A stretch of DNA of 64,000 nt from Symsagittifera roscoffensis. Taxonomy: Eukaryota > Xenacoelomorpha > Acoela > Convolutidae. Position 1 is the first letter of the stretch. The number at the start of each line of letters is the position of its first letter. Positions 62,597 to 64,000 of this stretch are shown here, in pieces. The stretch is taken from positions 1-64,000 of the forward strand of contig NW_026970991.1 of assembly GCF_963678635.1 (NCBI RefSeq), given 5' to 3'. Below the pieces are notes generated by a model. The model made no database searches. It worked only from the letters and a program-made list of their open reading frames with translations, and was not told the DNA's origin. A program made the position numbers and the translations under genes.

Positions 62597-64000
62597 AATT
62601 AGATCAGAAGCAACAAAAAACTAGCCAAAATATTGATATTTTTGCAGTTCTTTCCAAAAATTTGCAGTTTGTTCCAAAAACTTTGAAATTTTTGCAATTT
62701 TTTCAGAACTTGAAGTTTTTCCAAAAACTTTGAAATTTTGGCAGTTTTCTCCAAAAACTTGAAAAGTTTTTAAGGTTTCAGTAGGTTTCAGCATAGTTTA
62801 AGCTAGATTGAGTACAGTTTCAAAAAAAGGATCATCCACTAAAATAGTTATTAAGTCAAATTATATCAAATCATATCGTGTTTTGAAGTTTTTTGAAAAA
62901 ATATCAATTTTTTTATAAGCATTTCCAAATTTTTGCACATCTTACCATGGACTTACAATGAACCAATAAACATATTCTCTTCATTGCACATTCTACATGT
63001 AACACTCAAGAATTACAAAACGCATGCCGAGATTTTTGCGAAAAAACTAGACATTTCCACACAAAATCCAAAAAACACCGTTTTTCTTACTATTTTCTTA
63101 CCATCACTCTGAAACCTTACCATTCCCTATCTTAATACATTGGGAAATCTATTCCCTATGTTAATACAAGGAATTTCTAATCCTTATACATAGGGATATC
63201 TATACACTATCTTAATACATGGGAAATCTAAACACTATCTTAAAACATGGTAGGATCGGGCGCCAAAAATTTTTCTGAAACTTACCATCTGAAACTTCGT
63301 ATCTTAATACATTGGCAAACCTATTCCCTATCTTAATACCTTGGGAAATCTATAGCCTATGTTAATAAATAGGGTGAGGACCGGATACTCTATAGCCTAT
63401 GTTAATGTTGAGAGCATTAGATCAGAAGCAACAAAGAAGCAACAAAAAACTAGCCAAAATCTTAATATTTTTGCAGTTCTTTCCAAAAATTTGCAGTTTG
63501 TTCCAAAAATTTGAAATTTTTGCAATTTTTTCAGAGCTTGAAATTTTTCCAAAAACTTTGAAATTTTGGCAGTTTTCTCCAAAAACTTGAAATTTTTGCA
63601 ATTTTTTGCAAAAACTTGAAAATTTTTTAAGGTTTCAGTAGGTTTCAGCATAGTTTAAGCTAGATTGAGTACAGTTTCAAAAAAAGGATCATCTAATAAA
63701 ATAGTTATTAAGTCAAATTATATCAAATCATATCGTGTTTTGAAGTTTTTTGAAAAAATATGAATTTTTTTTATAAGCATTTCCAAATTTTTGCACATCT
63801 TACCATGGATTTACCATGAACCAATAAACATATTCTCTTCATTGCACATTCTACATGTAACACTCAAGAATTAAATAACGCATGCCGAGATTTTTGCGAA
63901 AAAACTAGACATTTCCACACAAAATCCAAAAAATACCGTTTTTCTTACTATTTTCTTACCATCACTCTGAAACCTTACCATTCCCTATCTTAATACATTG
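62597..64000. repeat. tandem array in right arm, inverted, at least 1.7 units
   Basis: Inverse of the 858-bp units of the left arm; the first unit boundary lies near 63405. The array runs off the window. Confidence 0.88.

Larger units (their letters stand above)
47337..64000. mobile_element. putative non-autonomous Maverick-related element with giant TIRs (right end outside window)
   Basis: The proposed left end AGTAGTATATGTTGGGG shares AGTAGTAT with the Maverick terminus and, like it, is followed by a long G-run (about 47365-47387). Arms over 5 kb (47337-52800 and 58620-64000+) are inverted copies. The 5.8 kb centre carries six or so small genes; several resemble accessory genes of the adjacent Maverick, but there is no polymerase, integrase, capsid, ATPase or protease in the visible part. 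The likely reading is a satellite mobilised by Maverick enzymes. The right terminus and target duplication (predicted ATTGAC) cannot be seen. Confidence 0.6.
58620..64000 (-). repeat. right arm of giant inverted repeat (truncated by window end)
   Basis: Inverted copy of the left arm. It has extra sequence at about 60205-61075 and a third copy of the 320-bp repeat, both absent from the left arm. At the window end it is still inside the tandem array. Confidence 0.85.

Overview
The window is invertebrate nuclear DNA, most likely from a nematode. It is AT-rich, has compact introns of about 120-330 bp, and is almost entirely made of mobile elements in different states of decay. The only host-like coding piece is one possible membrane-protein exon near 436-647. 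I could not run searches, so the organism call is an inference from composition and element types.

Region by region: (1) 1-5000 is non-coding, with a 1.5 kb inverted repeat whose arms are C-rich and G-rich minisatellites. (2) 5010-17670 is a dead Ty3/gypsy retrotransposon on the minus strand. Its reverse transcriptase/RNase H/integrase part is repeated three times in tandem (period about 3.8-4.0 kb), followed upstream by protease-region and gag remnants. (3) 17890-19215 is a dead Penelope-like element with RT and GIY-YIG remnants. (4) 19949-27042 is a much younger Ty3/gypsy-type LTR element (298-bp LTRs, 1631-aa RT-RNase H-integrase frame). Its gag/protease part is frame-broken, and it is flanked by a 239-bp direct duplication instead of a short target-site duplication.

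(5) 27330-45631 is a complete Maverick/Polinton of 18,302 bp. It has 232-bp terminal inverted repeats (TIRs) starting 5'-AG, a perfect 6-bp target duplication (TATATT), a three-exon protein-primed DNA polymerase B, an adenain-like protease, major and minor capsid proteins, a small basic protein, a retroviral-type integrase, a packaging ATPase and about ten small accessory genes. Most genes run on the minus strand, and several overlap by a few bases. An accessory block (33212-36922) is bracketed by a 115-bp inverted repeat and carries genes on both strands.

(6) 47337 to beyond 64000 looks like a second, non-autonomous Maverick-related element. Its proposed left end begins with the same eight bases as the Maverick terminus, AGTAGTAT. 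It has arms of more than 5 kb in inverted orientation (left 47337-52800, right 58620 onwards) around a 5.8 kb centre. The centre has no polymerase, integrase or capsid gene, but several of its small genes are homologous by eye to accessory genes of the neighbouring Maverick. These shared families, several with a PC4-like (ssDNA-binding coactivator) appearance, plus a spliced zinc-finger gene carried once in each arm, are the best candidate here for an undescribed system: a satellite of Maverick viruses built from the accessory gene pool. Its right end lies outside the window.
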